16,028 nucleotides of DNA. Source: Bacteroidota bacterium (GTDB lineage: Bacteria; Bacteroidota; Bacteroidia; Chitinophagales; Chitinophagaceae). The notes beneath the pieces are model-generated. The model saw only the letters and a list, made by a program, of their open reading frames with translations, was not told where the DNA came from and searched no databases. Made by a program: the position numbers and the translations under genes. The DNA lies in contig JAEWJK010000002.1 in NCBI GenBank assembly GCA_023386555.1, positions 1-16,028 on the forward strand, given 5' to 3'. Within the stretch, counting starts at the first letter, position 1. Each line of letters opens with the position of its first letter. Shown here in pieces: positions 14,561-16,028 of the stretch.

Positions 14561-15799
14561 ATGACCACACTCATCACCAACATCAAGCTGCTCGTTAATA
14601 CAAGAGAAAGCAATGTATTGCTTCGGGGAAAAGCATTGGCTGAACTACCGTGTATTGAAGATGCATATTTATTAATTGAAGATGGAATAATGGCGGCCTA
14701 TGGTGAAATGAATGCGCTGCCTGCTGTCGACCGTCGACCGTCGACCGAGATCGATGCAAAAGGCGCCACCGTTTTACCTGCCTGGTGTGATTCTCACACA
14801 CATTTGGTTTTTGCCGCAAGTCGTGAAGAAGAGTTTGTGTACAAGCTTAAAGGGATGAGTTATGCTGAGATCGCTGCAAAGGGTGGAGGCATTCTTAATT
14901 CGGCTGCAAAGATCAATGCCATGTCGGAAACTGAATTGTTCAATATTTCAAGACAGCGTTTACAGGAAGTTATTAAACTGGGAACCGGTGCCATTGAAAT
15001 AAAAAGCGGTTATGGTTTGAGTGTAGAAGGAGAGCTGAAGATGCTTCGGGTGATACAAAGATTAAAGCAAGAATCACCCATACCCATCAAAGCAACATTT
15101 TTAGGAGCTCATACTTATCCATTGCAATTCAAAAATGATCACCAGGGGTATATTGATATGATCATTGATGAGATGTTACCTGTTATTGCAACAGAAAAAC
15201 TGGCAGATTATATTGATGTGTTTTGTGAAGAAGGATTTTTCTCTGCAAAAGAAACGGAAGTGATCTGCAATGCCGGAATGAAATACGGTTTGAAACCAAA
15301 GATCCACGCCAACCAATTGAATTTATCTAATGGTGTGCAAACAGGAGTGAAGCTCAATGCTGTTTCGGTAGACCACCTGGAAACCATGAATGAAGATGCC
15401 ATTCAAACATTGGCTAGTTCAGATACGATCGGTACATTGTTACCTACCGCTGCATTTTTCTTACGAATGAGTTACCAGCCTGCCAGAAGATTAATAGAAT
15501 CTGGTTGTGCTATTGCTTTGGCTACAGATTATAATCCCGGTTCTTCTCCAAGTGGTAATATGAATTTTGTAGTAGCGTTAAGTTGCATTCAAATGAAAAT
15601 GTTACCGGAAGAAGCTATTAATGCAGCAACGATCAATGGTGCTTATGCTATGGAACTACAGGATGAAGTTGGAAGCATTTCTATTGGTAAAAAAGCCAAT
15701 CTTATATTTACAAAGCCTATTTCTTCACTGGCATATCTGCCATACTCTTTTGGAAGCAATTTGATTGATAAGGTGATGATTAATGGAGAATTTGTGTGA
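14561..15799 (+). CDS. hutI: Imidazolonepropionase
   Basis: 412 aa, full length. It hydrolyses 4-imidazolone-5-propanoate to N-formimidoyl-L-glutamate, the third step of histidine breakdown. Amidohydrolase-fold metal ligands are visible: H79 and H81 in DSHTHLVF, H249 in KIHANQL and D323 in ATDYNPGSSPSG; GAHTYP (182-187) and IEIKSGYGLS (145-154) are substrate-site motifs of this enzyme. The other hut genes are not in the window. Two oddities: a perfect triple 7-bp repeat (GTCGACC, 14726-14746) encodes the VDRRPST surface stretch at residues 56-62, and the last codons and stop lie in the first copy of a 44-bp tandem repeat. The frame is intact. Confidence 0.95.
   Translation: MTTLITNIKLLVNTRESNVLLRGKALAELPCIEDAYLLIEDGIMAAYGEMNALPAVDRRPSTEIDAKGATVLPAWCDSHTHLVFAASREEEFVYKLKGMSYAEIAAKGGGILNSAAKINAMSETELFNISRQRLQEVIKLGTGAIEIKSGYGLSVEGELKMLRVIQRLKQESPIPIKATFLGAHTYPLQFKNDHQGYIDMIIDEMLPVIATEKLADYIDVFCEEGFFSAKETEVICNAGMKYGLKPKIHANQLNLSNGVQTGVKLNAVSVDHLETMNEDAIQTLASSDTIGTLLPTAAFFLRMSYQPARRLIESGCAIALATDYNPGSSPSGNMNFVVALSCIQMKMLPEEAINAATINGAYAMELQDEVGSISIGKKANLIFTKPISSLAYLPYSFGSNLIDKVMINGEFV
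14726..14746. repeat. Triple 7-bp tandem repeat inside hutI
   Basis: GTCGACC three times in a row, in frame only because three units make 21 bases. Loss or gain of one unit would shift the frame. Confidence 0.9.
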
Positions 15800-15900
15800 A
15801 CACGAATTACACGAATTAAGTCGAATTAAAAGCCGTTGTGTGAACACGAATTACACGAATTAAGTCGAATTAAAAGCCGTTGTGTGAACACGAATTACAC
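15792..15900. repeat. 44-bp tandem repeat, 2.5 copies, covering the hutI stop codon
   Basis: Copies start at 15792, 15836 and 15880; the third is cut after 21 bases. The unit begins TTGTGTGAACACGAATTACA and itself contains CACGAATTA twice. The hutI TGA is in the first copy. The break at 15900 coincides with the start of the right-hand element. Confidence 0.92.
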
Positions 15901-15902
15901 TA

Positions 15903-16028
15903 TGTCTTGTACTGAAAAAGCTTTACACCTTTTGATTATTACTGCATAGGCTTTACAGTATTCTTCTTAGTACTAGTGGAACTTTACAATATTTACAATA
16001 GTACTGATTTAGCTTTACAGTATTTTTT
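15903..16028. mobile_element. End of a second IS copy or related element (partial)
   Basis: Begins with 26 bases (TGTCTTGTACTGAAAAAGC...) that match the tip of the left IS inverted in 24 positions, directly after an interrupted tandem repeat, as expected of an insertion. Beyond 15928 it departs from the orfA end, with no start codon at the matching place, so it is more likely the opposite (3') end of the same family with the transposase off the window on the minus strand. This strand inference is unproven. Confidence 0.6.
15911..16028 (+). repeat. 31-bp phased repeats with CTTTACA core inside the right element end
   Basis: Units at 15911-15940, 15941-15971, 15972-16002 and 16003 onward follow the pattern ACT-N7-CTTTACA-N14, most ending TAGT. 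CTTTACA starts at 15921, 15951, 15982 and 16013, a spacing of 30, 31 and 31 bases. The first unit is part of the terminal inverted repeat. The rest of each unit is variable. Confidence 0.75.

Noticed and set aside
408..15928. Composite transposon spanning the window
   Set aside because: The interior carries rpoD and trxB, and the orientation of the right-hand element is not established. Two related IS copies flanking ordinary chromosome explain it.

Overview
The window looks like chromosomal DNA of a Bacteroidota bacterium, most likely in or near the Chitinophagaceae; the family-level placement is inference. Evidence: a short primary sigma factor (285 aa, no region 1.1), several TAnnTTTG -7 boxes of the Bacteroidota type, a secreted protein with a type IX secretion (T9SS) C-terminal sorting domain, a VirE_N/BT4734-type primase, and many short palindromic intergenic repeats.

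Layout. 1-433 is the 5' end of an IS3-like element pointing out of the window, followed by a small basic hypothetical gene. 880-2191 is a repeat/transposase zone: a truncated Y1 transposase, an intact RAYT-type Y1 (HUH) transposase, and five ~75-bp repeat units bounded by an AACCTGTCAGGTT palindrome. Then come a divergent pair (LLM flavin oxidoreductase and a VOC/PhnB-like protein) and about 600 non-coding bases with hairpins, a ~70-bp duplication and a sixth repeat unit, ending in a gene remnant. 4885-7878 is an accessory island: a primase-like gene and an unclassified reverse transcriptase (RT) diverge from a 225-bp gap. That gap holds two long complementary arms and a -7 box at the outer edge of the 5' arm, a plausible layout for a structured RNA working with the RT.

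From 7879 on the content is mostly core: primary sigma factor with a clear terminator, zinc alcohol dehydrogenase, lipoprotein L,D-transpeptidase with a terminator, a T9SS cargo protein, thioredoxin reductase and imidazolonepropionase. The hutI stop codon lies in a 44-bp tandem repeat. That repeat is cut at 15900 by a second element end whose first 26 bases match the left IS end inverted (24/26), followed by copies of a 31-bp phased motif that run off the window.

The most interesting part is the RT/primase pair with its candidate RNA (5920-7878). Next are the RAYT/repeat system and the phased repeats behind the right-hand IS end. All functional calls come from reading motifs by eye; no database search was run.
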